This document shows, piece by piece, positions 5,440-5,848 of a DNA stretch of 5,848 nucleotides. The position numbers and the translations under genes are program-made. The stretch covers positions 1 through 5,848 of the forward strand of contig JAGATI010000172.1 in NCBI GenBank assembly GCA_017621295.1, in the 5' to 3' direction. The DNA comes from Clostridia bacterium (lineage in GTDB: Bacteria > Bacillota_A > Clostridia > TANB77 > CAG-508). The first letter of the stretch is position 1. Each line of letters opens with the position of its first letter. The notes below the pieces were generated by a model. That model was not told where the DNA came from, made no database searches, and saw only the letters and a program-made list of their open reading frames with translations.

Positions 5440-5848
5440 CTTGCAAATGAAGCAGTAAATTTAATGATTGATGAATTAAACGATGATGATAGATTTGGAA
5501 TGGTATTATTCGATGATGGAGCATATTTAGGAAAGCCATTAAGTTTAATAGGAGATACAGATATAAAAGAAATAAAAGAACATATTCTAGATATAGAGGC
5601 TAGAGGTGGAACAAATTTTGAAGCTGGGTATAAAAAAGGAACAGATTTATTTGATAAGGAAATATTAAATGATAAAGAATATGATAATAGAATAATTGTA
5701 ATTACTGATGCTATGCCAAATGTAGGAACAACAAATAAAAGTGGTTTACTAAAATATATAGAATCAAATTCAAAAAACGGTATATATACAAGTTTTATAG
5801 GAGTAGGGGTAGATTTTAATACAGAAGTTATAGAAAGTCTATCAAATG
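5440..5848 (+). pseudogene. VWA-domain protein, remainder after the TAG (runs off the window)
   Basis: This is the same frame as the preceding entry, open to the window edge for 136 codons. It reads LANEAVNLMIDELNDDDRFG, then MVLFDDGAYLGKPLSL, the MIDAS threonine in ARGGTNFEAGYKKG (T276, counting the TAG as 218) and the MIDAS aspartate in IIVITDAMPN (D308), then GIYTSFIGVGVDFNTEVIES. These complete the metal-ion-dependent adhesion site begun by D186-x-S-x-S, so both pieces are one gene. The in-frame ATG at 5464 has no ribosome binding site and would start inside the domain, so independent translation is unlikely. The family usually continues past the VWA domain; that part lies outside the window. 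No other disruption is seen in this stretch. Confidence 0.85.

Noticed and set aside
5354..5539. Minus-strand open frame spanning the TAG in the VWA gene
   Set aside because: The opposite strand encodes a well-conserved VWA domain; the minus reading has no family features or ribosome binding site.

Overview
The window comes from a very AT-rich, spore-forming member of the Firmicutes, most likely class Clostridia. This rests on the strong A/T bias at third codon positions, AGGAGG-type ribosome binding sites, sigma-A-like promoters, and two genes whose relatives work in the sporulation mother cell (a SipL-like SPOCS/LysM protein and YunB). The species cannot be named from the sequence; an uncultivated low-GC gut clostridium would fit.

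Layout. (1) Bases 3-1479, + strand: a SipL-like protein with three SPOCS (DUF3794) domains and a C-terminal LysM domain. Its 5' end lies outside the window, and the gene is split by a one-base frameshift near 855-866. (2) Bases 1624-2343, +: yunB, intact. (3) Bases 2344-2697: a non-coding stretch with a weak hairpin after yunB and a strong bidirectional terminator at 2643-2678. (4) Bases 2698-3567, - strand: the ribosomal protein operon rplM-rpsI (L13, S9), with a good promoter at 3683-3711 and a structured leader of about 110 nt. The true rplM start is 3567, not the upstream in-frame ATG at 3591. (5) Bases 3807-5848, +: a two-gene operon. The first gene encodes an ECF-type sigma factor fused to two membrane helices that flank an 84-residue hydrophilic loop. 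The second encodes a membrane-anchored VWA-domain protein of the YfbK / 'Ca-activated chloride channel homologue' type. An in-frame TAG at codon 218 interrupts the VWA gene, and homologous reading continues to the window edge.

How it fits together. The left part is a sporulation neighbourhood, the middle is housekeeping translation, and the right part looks like a cell-envelope signalling module. In that module the sigma factor may be held at the membrane by its own C-terminal helices, and its partner displays a metal-binding VWA domain outside the membrane. The sigma-VWA module is the most interesting item. The second oddity is that two of the five protein genes are broken in different ways (frameshift, nonsense) while the ribosomal genes beside them are intact. 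That could be sequence or assembly error, or strain-level gene decay. TAG also terminates yunB just where the protein is expected to end, which argues against TAG being a sense codon here.
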